Position numbers and translations under genes: made by a program
Notes under the pieces: model-generated
What the model was told of the DNA's origin: nothing
The model's database searches: none
Seen by the model: the letters and a program-made list of their open reading frames with translations, nothing else
Source: Spirosoma oryzae
GTDB lineage: Bacteria; Bacteroidota; Bacteroidia; Cytophagales; Spirosomataceae
Assembly: GCF_003002825.1 (NCBI RefSeq)
Contig: NZ_PVTE01000005.1
Coordinates: 274,998 to 338,997, forward strand
DNA length: 64,000 nt
Direction: 5' to 3'
Shown here: positions 1 through 7,738 of the stretch, piece by piece
Layout of the letters: the number at the start of each line of letters is the position of its first letter
Position numbering within the stretch: position 1 is the stretch's first letter

Positions 1-492
1 AATTTCCAGTTCGGCTTTTGCCTTGGCATCACCGACTTGAGCCGCCTTGCCAATCCGCTGGATCTTCTTGTCGACCGACTCCAGATCTTTCAGCTGTAGT
101 TCGGCGTCGATGATTTCCTTGTCCGATACCGGATTGACTTTCCCTTCGACGTGTACGATGTTGTCGTCTTCGAAGCAGCGGATAACGTGCACGATGGCGT
201 CTACTTCGCGGATGTTGGCCAGGAATTTATTACCCAGGCCAGCTCCCTGACTAGCGCCTTTTACCAGTCCGGCAATGTCGACGAACTCAATGATCGTCGG
301 CACCACTTTCTGGGGTTTTACCAGCCCTTCCAGCGTATCGAGCCGTTCGTCGGGTACCGTTACGACGCCCACGTTTGGTTCTATCGTACAGAACGGGTAG
401 TTGGCTGCTTCGGCCTTCCCGCTCGAAATTGCATTAAACAGCGTCGATTTGCCGACGTTCGGCAAACCCACGATTCCACATTGTAGGCCCAT
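1..492 (-). CDS. ychF: Redox-regulated ATPase/GTPase YchF (3' part cut off by window edge)
   Basis: Obg-related P-loop NTPase of the YchF/OLA1 family, a cytosolic ribosome-associated ATPase. The 164 residues present start [17 protein letters not shown] (Walker A) and continue with the family motifs [14 protein letters not shown] and [19 protein letters not shown] (G3 region with the switch). The coiled-coil insertion begins near residue 130 ([18 protein letters not shown]). The ATG at 492-490 is the usual YchF start. The reading frame is open to base 1, so about 200 residues, including the TGS domain, lie outside the window. The gene is read away from the palindrome at 507-620. Confidence 0.95.
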   Translation of the reverse strand, partial: MGLQCGIVGLPNVGKSTLFNAISSGKAEAANYPFCTIEPNVGVVTVPDERLDTLEGLVKPQKVVPTIIEFVDIAGLVKGASQGAGLGNKFLANIREVDAIVHVIRCFEDDNIVHVEGKVNPVSDKEIIDAELQLKDLESVDKKIQRIGKAAQVGDAKAKAELEI

Positions 493-506
493 GTTTGGTT
501 GAATTT

Positions 507-620
507 GTAGAGACGCGACCCCTCGCGTCTCACCGCCGGATGGTATTACCGACCGGATGGTACCACCCACTGGATGGTATTGGCTGACGCACGCTGAGAC
601 GCAATGGATTGCGTCTCTAC
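507..620. repeat. Palindromic intergenic repeat, GAGACGC family, copy 1
   Basis: The outer arms begin GTAGAGACGC and end GCGTCTCTAC. Each arm is itself a small hairpin (GAGACGC...GCGTCTC). Between them lie three tandem degenerate copies of CCGGATGGTA, then TGGCTGACGC at 581-590 near the apex. A second copy with the same parts lies at 17932-18060 between pseB and pseC. No coding potential is seen. Confidence 0.85.
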
Positions 621-673
621 AGGTTTTCCACAAAATTACGGTTTCGTCAACGGACCACCGCAACAGCAGACCG

Positions 674-704
674 TAAAAAAAGCCTTCGGTATATGACGAA
701 GGCT
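674..704 (-). terminator. Rho-independent terminator of the DUF3276 gene
   Basis: On the minus strand AGCCTTCG pairs with CGAAGGCT across an 8-nt loop (681-688 with 697-704), followed directly by a run of seven T. It sits about 45 nt after the stop of the 749-1108 gene. Confidence 0.8.
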
Positions 705-748
705 AAGCAATGAAACGAGTTGTACCGCTGACGGGATTAGAGACTGCA

Positions 749-1108
749 TTAGTCCCACTTCAGCTCTGTACTCAGGTCATCGAGTTGATCGCGGTCGCGC
801 TGAGCAAACTGCGAAAAGTCGACCTCAGGCATCAGTTCGGTTTTGACGTGACAGAGTGTTTCCTGTAGGGCTTCGAGAAATTTATCGAAGTCCTCTTTGT
901 ACAAAAACAACTTCTGCTTTTCGTAGGTGTAGCTTTCGCCCTGCCCTTGCCGCCGGCTTTCGGTAATGGTCAGGTAGTAGTCGTTCGAGCGCGTGGCTTT
1001 CACGTCGAAGAAATACGTTCGTTTACCCGCCCGTACACGTTTTGAGTAGATTTTCTCTCGATCTCTGTCCTCCACAGGTTTGCTTAAGTTAGCCGGTAAG
1101 TTCGCCAT
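749..1108 (-). CDS. DUF3276 family protein (PUR-alpha-like nucleic-acid binding)
   Basis: 119-residue cytosolic protein of the DUF3276/PUR family, found throughout Bacteroidota and related to Borrelia BpuR, a single-strand DNA/RNA binder. The recognisable core is KIYSKRVRAGKRTYFFDVK (about residues 18-38), then a YYLTITESRR strand and a KLFLYKEDFDKFLEAL helix, the beta-strands-plus-helix order of a PUR repeat. The C-terminal tail is acidic. It is a single-gene unit with its own terminator at 674-704. The family assignment is firm; its targets in this organism are unknown. Confidence 0.88.
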   Translation of the reverse strand: MANLPANLSKPVEDRDREKIYSKRVRAGKRTYFFDVKATRSNDYYLTITESRRQGQGESYTYEKQKLFLYKEDFDKFLEALQETLCHVKTELMPEVDFSQFAQRDRDQLDDLSTELKWD

Positions 1109-1221
1109 AAAGTACGTGGAATCAGGTCATAATAAAAAAAACGGCACCTTTTTTTGTGGAAAATACGTCACGAATTTCAGCACTGTTGTGGAGCCGTTTC
1201 CACGGTTTTTCACCTAAATGC

Positions 1222-1252
1222 TTGGTTATAAGGGGAGGGGCGACTATCTTTG
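1222..1252 (+). promoter_or_regulatory. Bacteroidota-type promoter for the RlpA-like gene
   Basis: TTG at 1222-1224, a 20-nt spacer, then TATCTTTG at 1245-1252, an exact TAnnTTTG -7 box. Transcription would begin near 1258. This rules out the upstream in-frame ATG at 1218 and favours the ATG at 1344. Confidence 0.7.
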
Positions 1253-1343
1253 TTTAACGGGAGTTGTACTTTTTGGAGATTTCGGCCACGCAGCCATCGT
1301 TTTTCGGCAACTGGTCAGTCCGCAAACCTTAACCAAAAGTCGA

Positions 1344-1775
1344 ATGAATTTACTCGTGTCGTTGCTGCTCCTGATGGGTGGCGTCAAGTCTGCGGAGAAG
1401 TCGGCAGGCGTGTCACAAAAGGGAAAAGCAACCTATTACGCGTCGAAATTTGCCGGTCGAATGACGTCGTTCGGCGAGCGCGTTAACCTCAAAGCGTTTA
1501 CAGCGGCTCACCGTACGCTTCCCCTCAATACGCTGATTGAAGTCACCAATCTGAAGACCATGAAGTCGGTCGTCGTTCGTGTGAATGACCGGGGTCCATT
1601 TACCAAAGGGCATATCGTCGATCTGTCGCACGCAGCCGCCAGCGCCATCGGGCTGATGGGCAAAGGCGTTACCAACGTAACGCTACGCGTACTCGACAAA
1701 AGCCGGGTTGGCGATCTGATGTCGGTGCTGACGGTGCCCGACATGAACCAGTCGCTGATGCAGCCGGTACTGTAA
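1344..1775 (+). CDS. Septal ring lytic transglycosylase RlpA-like protein
   Basis: 143 residues with a short N-terminal signal segment (MNLLVSLLLLMGGVKS) followed by a single double-psi beta-barrel RlpA domain. Visible family motifs are GKATYYASKFAGRMTSFGE, TAAHRTLPLNT, VVVRVNDRGPF and the IVDLSHAAASAIG segment. RlpA proteins cleave peptidoglycan strands lacking stem peptides or bind septal glycan; the SPOR domain of E. coli RlpA is absent, as is common in short Bacteroidota forms. The start at 1344 is chosen because a longer ORF from 1218 would begin upstream of the promoter at 1222-1252. Likely exported to the periplasm or outer membrane. Confidence 0.85.
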   Translation: MNLLVSLLLLMGGVKSAEKSAGVSQKGKATYYASKFAGRMTSFGERVNLKAFTAAHRTLPLNTLIEVTNLKTMKSVVVRVNDRGPFTKGHIVDLSHAAASAIGLMGKGVTNVTLRVLDKSRVGDLMSVLTVPDMNQSLMQPVL

Positions 1776-1862
1776 GCCGCTCGATCGGCTTCCGCCACAC
1801 ATACCACGGCCGCCCGGCGCATCGTTGGTAGGATAGGTACATCCTTTTGTGTACCTTCCGGC

Positions 1863-2774
1863 ATGAAGCAATCCCTTAATCTTGGGCAGGTTCGCGCGTT
1901 CGGCAATGTCGAGTTTCTGGCCCGACAGATGGTCGAAGGGTTTATCACGGGACTGCATAAATCGCCCTTCCACGGCTTTTCCGTCGAGTTTGCCGAACAC
2001 CGGTTGTACAACACCGGCGAAACGACGCGCCACATTGACTGGAAAGTGTTTGGCAAGACAGAAAAGCTGTTCGTCAAACGCTACGAGGAAGAAACCAACC
2101 TGCGCTGTCACTTGCTGATCGATACGTCGTCGTCGATGTATTATCCCGATGCCAATTACGGCAAAATGACGTTCAGCGTGATGGCTGCCGCCTGCCTGGC
2201 CTACATGCTACAGCGGCAGAAAGACGCCGTCAGCCTCACCACCTTCGCCGATACGATCGACGTACAAACGCCGGTCAAATCGACACCCTCCCACGTTCAT
2301 AAGCTGTTTACGCAACTCGACCTGCTGATGCAGCAGCCAAAGCCGCTGCGTCGTACGTCGGCGGCCGATGTGATTCATCAGGTTGCGGAAAAGATCAACA
2401 AGCGGTCGTTGGTTATCATCTTCAGCGACATGTTCGAGAACGTGTCGAAAAGCGATGCGCTGTTCTCGGCCTTGCAGCACCTGCGGCACAACCTGCACGA
2501 GGTTCTCCTGTTTCACGTCACCGACAAGAAGACGGAGGAAGATTTCGCCTTCGATGAGCGCCCGTACGAATTTATCGATCTGGAAACGGGGGAGAAGGTA
2601 AAGCTACAGCCGGGACAGGTACGGGCATCGTATCAGCAGGCGGTGAAGCAGCAGTTTCAGGAACTGCGGATGCGCTGCGGTCAGTACAAGATCGACTTTA
2701 TCGAAGCCGACATCGCGCAGGGCTTCGATCAGATCCTGACGGCCTATCTGGTGAAGCGGACGAAAATGAAGTGA
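1863..2774 (+). CDS. DUF58 domain-containing protein (vWA-like)
   Basis: 303 residues, the usual length for the soluble DUF58 class that partners MoxR AAA+ ATPases. The DUF58 signature HIDWKVFGKTEKLFVKRYEE is at about residues 58-77, followed by a MIDAS-like DTSSSMYY (about 89-96) as in von Willebrand factor A folds, and a second Asp-containing strand IIFSDMFENV near 183. No membrane segment is visible. No moxR gene is adjacent in this window, so its ATPase partner must be elsewhere. The ATG at 1863 fits the domain start. The next gene is convergent across a palindrome. Confidence 0.85.
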   Translation: MKQSLNLGQVRAFGNVEFLARQMVEGFITGLHKSPFHGFSVEFAEHRLYNTGETTRHIDWKVFGKTEKLFVKRYEEETNLRCHLLIDTSSSMYYPDANYGKMTFSVMAAACLAYMLQRQKDAVSLTTFADTIDVQTPVKSTPSHVHKLFTQLDLLMQQPKPLRRTSAADVIHQVAEKINKRSLVIIFSDMFENVSKSDALFSALQHLRHNLHEVLLFHVTDKKTEEDFAFDERPYEFIDLETGEKVKLQPGQVRASYQQAVKQQFQELRMRCGQYKIDFIEADIAQGFDQILTAYLVKRTKMK

Positions 2775-2782
2775 TTTTTTGA

Positions 2783-2871
2783 TTAAACACAGAGAGCACG
2801 AAGGTTTACACAGAGAACACAGAGAAAAACTCTGTAGCCTCCGTGATACCCTCTGTGCTCTCTGTGTTTAA
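2783..2871. repeat. Palindromic intergenic repeat, ACACAGAG family, copy 1
   Basis: The outer 17-bp arms pair perfectly (2783-2799, TTAAACACAGAGAGCAC, with 2855-2871). The interior holds further ACACAGAG and CTCTG units. It lies between convergent genes and could end transcription from both sides. A related copy lies at 44640-44746. Confidence 0.85.
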
Positions 2872-2874
2872 CCT

Positions 2875-4353
2875 TTATTTCTTAGTGGCGGCTTTAGTCG
2901 TTGCTACGGGCGCTTTGGCCGTGGCTGCCTGCTGCTTTTTGTGGAATTGTACGAAATCTTCCAGTTGCTCGGGTGGCAACTTGCGGGCAATGATTTTCTT
3001 CTGCTTGTCGAGCACGTAGACCGTGGGCGTTGTCCAGACGTCGAAGCGAGTGCGGAAGTCGGTCTGATGCTTGTAATCGTAACCGTTGATGACGTTGCCA
3101 AGCTTGAATTCACGAATAAACTTTTTCCACTCGGCGGGTGTCTGCTCGATGGCGATTGCCATTACTTCAACGCCCTTGCCTTTATTACTATCGGCAAACT
3201 TTTTCAGGGCGGGAGCACTCTCGCGACAGTGCCCGCAGTGCGGATCGTAGAAATACACGACCGTGTAATCAGCTTTGATAGTCTGGAAGTTGATGGGGCG
3301 GTTCAGCGTATCGCTTACCATGGGAGCAGGCAGTGTCTTGCCGACTAGCAATGGCTTCAGGGTAGCTACCCGTTCGCCAATGCTTTTCAGGGTCGAGCTA
3401 TCCGAGACGGGCATGATTCCCGTCTTGTAATATTTCTCGAACATGTGGACAAACAACCCGTCTGTACCCACAACTTTGGGCCGCTCATACTGACTGGTGA
3501 TATAGTAAATCACGTACGAAGTCACGTCTTTATTCTTACCAGCCTGCGCCTTCGCGACCACGTAGTCCGCTTCCTTAACCAGCGAATCCGGGTTTTGAAC
3601 GGTCAACTCCTTGATATATCGGTCCAGCTTGCGTTGGAGAATGTTGGTGCGAACAAAGCGCTCGTCTGAGAAATCGTAGTCGTCCCAGAAGTGCTTTTTG
3701 AAATAGTTGAACACCCACACCGAATCGGGTCGGCCGTTGGCGGCTTTCGGGGCGGTGGGTACTTCGGGTTCACTAGCAGCTTTGATAATCTTTACGGCAA
3801 ACGAGTTTTTGTTGTTCGTAAAAAACTGATCGCGTTCAACCTGCGCCCGCTTTTGCAAATCCGCCATTTTTTTGTCGACATCCGCATTGGCTGCGGCATC
3901 GCCCGGCTTCTTTTGCTGCCCCAGCACTTTAGCTTCTTCGTATAATTTATTCAAGCCCTGCTGATAGCCGTAAAACAGTTCGTTTTCTTTCGAACCCGTG
4001 ATTTTCATGTTCTTCACGATACCCGCCGTATCCGTGGCAAATGAGAAGTTCTGGTCGCTGTCGATCAGGAATTCAACGTAGCCGTTCTTCGGCGTTACAA
4101 GCAGGTACAAGCCTTCTGGCAGCGGTTTGGTACCGGTAAATACCATGCGCCCCTCGCGATCGGTACGGGCCGTATCTTTGGGAATGTATTGCGTGGTGCC
4201 GTAATAGTGCGCCAGCACGCAGGTCGTATCCGCCACCCCACGAATCTGTCCGTTGATGGTGTAGGCTTCCCCGCCGGTTGCCGGAGCCGACTGCGCCAGT
4301 AAGCCTGTGATGGAGGCTACTGTCAGCAGGATCGTTAGAAAGAGATGGTTCAT
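2875..4353 (-). CDS. TlpA/DsbE-like thioredoxin with DUF4369 and DUF5106 regions
   Basis: Exported thiol-disulfide protein. After a signal peptide (MNHLFLTILLTVASITGLLAQ) come a DUF4369-like beta region (YTINGQIRGVADTTCVLAHY), a charged helical DUF5106-like middle, and a C-terminal thioredoxin fold with the redox motif CGHC at about residue 371 (YFYDPHCGHCRESAP) and the cis-proline segment WTTPTVYVLD. The A/T/K-rich tail is unstructured. A longer ORF starts at 4377, but the -7 box at 4388-4395 leaves almost no leader for it, so the second Met (4353) is preferred. Periplasmic or outer-membrane anchored; the likely role is reduction of periplasmic disulfides, substrate unknown. Confidence 0.85.
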   Translation of the reverse strand: MNHLFLTILLTVASITGLLAQSAPATGGEAYTINGQIRGVADTTCVLAHYYGTTQYIPKDTARTDREGRMVFTGTKPLPEGLYLLVTPKNGYVEFLIDSDQNFSFATDTAGIVKNMKITGSKENELFYGYQQGLNKLYEEAKVLGQQKKPGDAAANADVDKKMADLQKRAQVERDQFFTNNKNSFAVKIIKAASEPEVPTAPKAANGRPDSVWVFNYFKKHFWDDYDFSDERFVRTNILQRKLDRYIKELTVQNPDSLVKEADYVVAKAQAGKNKDVTSYVIYYITSQYERPKVVGTDGLFVHMFEKYYKTGIMPVSDSSTLKSIGERVATLKPLLVGKTLPAPMVSDTLNRPINFQTIKADYTVVYFYDPHCGHCRESAPALKKFADSNKGKGVEVMAIAIEQTPAEWKKFIREFKLGNVINGYDYKHQTDFRTRFDVWTTPTVYVLDKQKKIIARKLPPEQLEDFVQFHKKQQAATAKAPVATTKAATKK

Positions 4354-4387
4354 AAACGAGTGGAAGTATATCTTCATGCTTAACTCT

Positions 4388-4395
4388 CAAATTTA
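4388..4395 (-). promoter_or_regulatory. -7 promoter element for the TlpA-like gene
   Basis: The minus strand reads TAAATTTG, an exact TAnnTTTG. No clear -33 TTG at the usual distance was found. The predicted start of transcription is near 4382, only about 5 nt before the ATG at 4377 but about 28 nt before the ATG at 4353. Confidence 0.5.
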
Positions 4396-4452
4396 CGGGT
4401 TTTGCGCCCATAATCTGCATCGTTACAACGTCTGTGCCACCTGCGCTAGTCT

Positions 4453-5235
4453 ATGTTTTTCTTCTTTTCTAAAACGCTGAATTACTTGCTTACCCCAGCG
4501 GGCTGGCTGGTTGCCCTACTCCTGTGGGCTTTTTTTACCCGCAAACCACATCGTCGTCGCTGGGGTGTCGGATTGGCCATTTGCCTGTTCTGGTTGCTGG
4601 GCAATTCGCTGCTGACAAACGAACTGGCGCGCTACTGGGAATTCCCGCCGTCGGCATTGCCCGGCGTCGATAGTACCCGCTCAGTAGCCGTCGTGTTGAC
4701 AGGAGGTACGACGAACAGCCATATCGACATGCTGGATGGGCATCCGTCGCTGGGGCCGGAATCTGACCGGCTGGCGCAGGCGCTGTACCTCTACAAGCGG
4801 GGTGTTGTTCGGAAAATCCTGATTAGTGGCGGTAGTGGTAGCTTACCGCTTGGCCCCGCGCCCGTTACCGATGAAGGGCATGAGGGGGGGCGCTTCCTGA
4901 TCCTGGCTGGGGTTCGGCCAGCCGACATCTGGCTGGAAAACAAGTCGCGCAATACACGCCAGAATGCGCTGTTCACCAAACGGGTATTACGCCGGCAGTT
5001 TCAGACGAACCGTTGCGTGCTGGTTACCTCGGCATCGCATATGCGCCGGGCTGTGAAATGCTTTCAGAAAGTAGGGGTCGACGTGCTACCGTACCCCGGC
5101 GGATTCCGGCAGGCTCCGCGTTCGTTAGCCGTGGCAGAATGGCTCTTCCCGAACGAAACCGCCTTCCTCGACGCTTACCACCTGATCCGGGAGATCGTCG
5201 GCTACGTCGTATACCGGGTGGTGGGGTACATATAA
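4453..5235 (+). CDS. YdcF/ElyC/SanA family (DUF218) membrane protein
   Basis: 260 residues with two N-terminal membrane helices (about 6-27 and 38-55), then a DUF218 domain starting SVAVVLTGGT near residue 75. Conserved features follow: ESDRLAQALYLYKRG, ILISGGSGS, ENKSRNTRQNALFTKRVL and CVLVTSASHMRRAVKCFQK, which form the Rossmann-like active region of the family. E. coli ElyC affects cell-envelope lipid-carrier metabolism, so an envelope role is likely, though the exact reaction is not known. Its stop codon coincides with the first base of the 33-bp palindrome arm at 5235. Confidence 0.85.
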   Translation: MFFFFSKTLNYLLTPAGWLVALLLWAFFTRKPHRRRWGVGLAICLFWLLGNSLLTNELARYWEFPPSALPGVDSTRSVAVVLTGGTTNSHIDMLDGHPSLGPESDRLAQALYLYKRGVVRKILISGGSGSLPLGPAPVTDEGHEGGRFLILAGVRPADIWLENKSRNTRQNALFTKRVLRRQFQTNRCVLVTSASHMRRAVKCFQKVGVDVLPYPGGFRQAPRSLAVAEWLFPNETAFLDAYHLIREIVGYVVYRVVGYI

Positions 5236-5319
5236 TTAGTGAATGAGCGAATGGTGAATGAGTGAATTGGCTGACGCAACCAAACTATTCACTCATTCAC
5301 CATTCGCTCATTCACTAAT
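5235..5319. repeat. Perfect 33-bp palindrome between ydcF-like and pfkA stops
   Basis: Arm 5235-5267 (units GAATGAGC, GAATGGT, GAATGAGT) is the exact reverse complement of 5287-5319. The 19-nt loop begins TGGCTGACGC (5268-5277). It fills the gap from stop codon to stop codon of two convergent genes, so a bidirectional terminator role is plausible. Related octad-based copies lie at 7624-7738 and 12378-12470. Confidence 0.92.
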
Positions 5320-6293
5320 CAGACACTTAGTATCTTCACCATCCGCAGCAGGTCTTCGCTGATGGGTTTGGGCAGGCGGATGGTATCGCGGAAGGGCGTG
5401 TAGACGAGTTCGTTGTTGACGACGCCCGCCATGACGTTCTTCTCACCATTCATTAAGCCTTCGAGCGCACCCAGTCCGAGTCGGCTGGCCAAGATACGGT
5501 CGTAAGCGGTTGGGATACCGCCCCGCTGAATGTGGCCCAGCGTTGTGACCCGCATATCAACTTTTGGTTCGACCTGCGCCCGAATTTTCTCGGCAACTTC
5601 CGTAGCAATACCGGCTTCTTCCCCTTCCGCAATGACCACGATCGACGACGACTTCTGCCGGCTCCAGCCCGCTTTCAGCGTTTCGACCACTTCCGAAATT
5701 GGGGTCAGTACTTCTGGTACCATGACCATTTCGGCCCCGCCCGCGATACCCGACTGAATGGCGATATAGCCTGAGTCGCGGCCCATCACTTCGATGAAGA
5801 AGATCCGGTCGTGCGAGTCGGCGGTGTCGCGAATTTTATCGATGGCTTCCAGAGCGGTGTTAACGGCGGTGTCGAATCCAATGGTGTAGTCGGTACCGTA
5901 GAGGTCGTTATCGATCGTACCCGGTGCCCCGACCGTCGGGATGCCGTATTCGTCGAAGAACAGCGTTGCGCCCGTAAACGTACCGTTGCCACCAATGGCG
6001 ATCAGCCCTTCGATACCGAACTTTTGCAGTTGTTCGGCCGCTTTGGCCCGACCTTCCGGCGTCATGAATTCTTTACTACGGGCTGATTTCAGAATCGTAC
6101 CGCCCCGCTGAACAATATTGCTCACCGAGTGCGAGGTCATCTGAAAAATATCCCCATTTATCATTCCGCTGTACCCCCGGCGAATTCCGAAAACTTCGAT
6201 ACCGTGATAGACCGCCCCCCGGACAACGGCCCGGATGCAGGCGTTCATACCCGGCGCGTCGCCACCCGAGGTAAAAACAGCTATTCGTTTCAT
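5319..6293 (-). CDS. pfkA: ATP-dependent 6-phosphofructokinase
   Basis: Phosphorylates fructose 6-phosphate to fructose 1,6-bisphosphate in glycolysis. 324 residues, the standard bacterial length. Motifs: GGDAPGMN (residues 10-17, nucleotide site), RGGTIL, PGTIDNDL with the catalytic Asp, MGRDSGYIA and GHIQRGG. One oddity: the canonical GGDGS/T loop reads GGNGT, so residue 103, the Asp that helps hold Mg-ATP in E. coli PfkA, is Asn here (codon 5985-5987). Whether this affects activity cannot be judged from sequence. A -7 box lies at 6357-6364. Confidence 0.95.
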   Translation of the reverse strand: MKRIAVFTSGGDAPGMNACIRAVVRGAVYHGIEVFGIRRGYSGMINGDIFQMTSHSVSNIVQRGGTILKSARSKEFMTPEGRAKAAEQLQKFGIEGLIAIGGNGTFTGATLFFDEYGIPTVGAPGTIDNDLYGTDYTIGFDTAVNTALEAIDKIRDTADSHDRIFFIEVMGRDSGYIAIQSGIAGGAEMVMVPEVLTPISEVVETLKAGWSRQKSSSIVVIAEGEEAGIATEVAEKIRAQVEPKVDMRVTTLGHIQRGGIPTAYDRILASRLGLGALEGLMNGEKNVMAGVVNNELVYTPFRDTIRLPKPISEDLLRMVKILSV

Positions 6294-6356
6294 AGGTTAA
6301 AGACTAAGTTTTCGCAGAAAAAGGACAAAAAGGCTAATAAGGATCGGATTCAGGGC

Positions 6357-6364
6357 CAAATTTA
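6357..6364 (-). promoter_or_regulatory. -7 promoter element for pfkA
   Basis: The minus strand reads TAAATTTG, an exact TAnnTTTG, leaving a leader of about 57 nt before the ATG at 6293. There is no clear -33 box. Confidence 0.5.
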
Positions 6365-6465
6365 TGGTCATTCTTCTGTAAAAAGCACATTGGACCTACT
6401 TATCACGCCTTTTCCGTTAAAATTTAAAAAAATCATAATCGCCGTACCGTATTTACCCGCCCGTT

Positions 6466-7695
6466 TCAGGACTGATGGGCTTCTTCCGATACCAGGGCTG
6501 CCAGCTCCGCATACGCTGTTTGGACCTGTTGTTGTAAGCCTGATGCGACCTGTTCGGCTGCCTGCCGGCCTGCTACAACCTGCGCTGGCGTCAGCGAAGT
6601 CAGGTAAGCGGCTACGGCAGTGTCGATGGGCTGTCGGGCGTCAATCAGTTGGACGGCTTGTTGTAGCAATACGTAACTGTCGCTGTCGGGGCTACCGCAA
6701 AACAGCACGGGTGAACCTGACCCAACGGCGCTGAGGGCTTTGGACGGAACGGCAATATGCGTCCATTCAGGCAGCAGGCTGACGAGCTGAACGTCGAGAT
6801 AATGCAGCTGACTACGCGGAATGTTGGCTAGCCGAATGATACCCGCCTTACCTTCGCTAGCCCGCAGTACAGCCGCAGCTTTGGTACCGTACAGCGCCAG
6901 AACAAGCCGGAAACGGGTTGGGTCCAGGTGGCGGATAACGCTTTCCAGAAACTCCGCTGAATGCGCCTGCCCGACATTGCCCGCATAGCCAAGGTAGATC
7001 AGGCCGTCGGTTGGGTCGCGCCAGGGTGGGCAAACGGGATCGCGCTCCTGATGCATCAGGACGCCACAGGGCAGGATCGTTGTGGGTATCGCTTTACCGT
7101 ACTGTTGCCGAACGTGTTCTGCCTGCCGGGGGCCAAGGGCGATCAACTGCCGGGGGGCGTTGCGGTAGGTTTGCCGGATCACCCAGCGGTACAGCGGATT
7201 CGTCGGACTGACCTTGCCTTCGGCGGCAAACCCTTCGGGAAACAGATCCATCGACCAGAGCCAGTAGGGCGTACGCCGAAGCAGGAGCGAGGCCCAGAAC
7301 GGCAGCATCGGCGGACTCGTCATGATGAGCAGTGGCCCCCGCCTGACTTTTAGCGCCTGGCGAATCAGCAGGAAACCGTCGAGCAGCCCCGCGATGAGTT
7401 TGAGCAGCCCGTTTTTACCGGCGTAGACCGTTTTGACGCCGTGCGTTTCGCCCACCGGCTGCCGGATGGCTCCACCCCCGTCGTAAGTGCGTTCGATATG
7501 CACCACTACGACGTCGATGCCGTGCTGTTCGATCAGGTACCGCGCCAGATCCCAGGCCGACTCCCCGGTAATGCCCGGATTCGGCGGATAGTGGCGATTG
7601 ACGATTGTGAGGGATGGCAAAGGGTTGAGTGATTGAGTGGTTGAGTGATTGAGTGGTTGAGTGATTGAATAGGCTGACGCGAACAGACCAATCAT
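6466..7695 (-). CDS. Glycosyltransferase, GT4/WcaI-like
   Basis: Two-lobed GT-B glycosyltransferase at the end of the pseudaminic acid locus. The N-lobe starts with SLTIVNRHYPPNPGITGES, typical of WcaI-type enzymes; the C-lobe holds YLGYAGNVGQAHSAEFL and the late VPSKALSAVGSGSPVLF segment that contacts the sugar nucleotide. Donor and acceptor are unknown. The start is uncertain: the ATG at 7695 lies inside a palindromic repeat, so about 25 N-terminal residues (IGLFASAYSITQPLNHS...) would be repeat translation. A TTG at 7620, just before the conserved fold, may be the real start. It is probably coupled to the upstream glycosyltransferase ending at 7700. Confidence 0.8.
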   Translation of the reverse strand: MIGLFASAYSITQPLNHSTTQSLNPLPSLTIVNRHYPPNPGITGESAWDLARYLIEQHGIDVVVVHIERTYDGGGAIRQPVGETHGVKTVYAGKNGLLKLIAGLLDGFLLIRQALKVRRGPLLIMTSPPMLPFWASLLLRRTPYWLWSMDLFPEGFAAEGKVSPTNPLYRWVIRQTYRNAPRQLIALGPRQAEHVRQQYGKAIPTTILPCGVLMHQERDPVCPPWRDPTDGLIYLGYAGNVGQAHSAEFLESVIRHLDPTRFRLVLALYGTKAAAVLRASEGKAGIIRLANIPRSQLHYLDVQLVSLLPEWTHIAVPSKALSAVGSGSPVLFCGSPDSDSYVLLQQAVQLIDARQPIDTAVAAYLTSLTPAQVVAGRQAAEQVASGLQQQVQTAYAELAALVSEEAHQS

Positions 7696-7738
7696 TCTAT
7701 CACTCAATCATTCTATCATTCAACAATTGGTACAACTG
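7624..7738. repeat. Octad-based palindromic repeat overlapping two glycosyltransferase genes
   Basis: The left arm is alternating octads GAGTGATT / GAGTGGTT. The apex contains GGCTGACGC (7672-7680). The right arm is a degenerate reverse complement (ATCATTCTATCACTCA units). It supplies the last residues of the gene ending at 7700 (NDRMIE then stop) and, if translation starts at 7695, the N-terminus of the next gene. Confidence 0.85.

Noticed and set aside
1218..1343. ATG at 1218 as start of the RlpA-like protein
   Set aside because: A consensus promoter at 1222-1252 lies downstream of this ATG, and the signal peptide begins at 1344.
7624..7738. Regularly spaced octads that could be taken for a CRISPR-like array
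   Set aside because: The units are contiguous, 8 bp long and lack spacers, and the whole is a palindrome. No cas gene is present.
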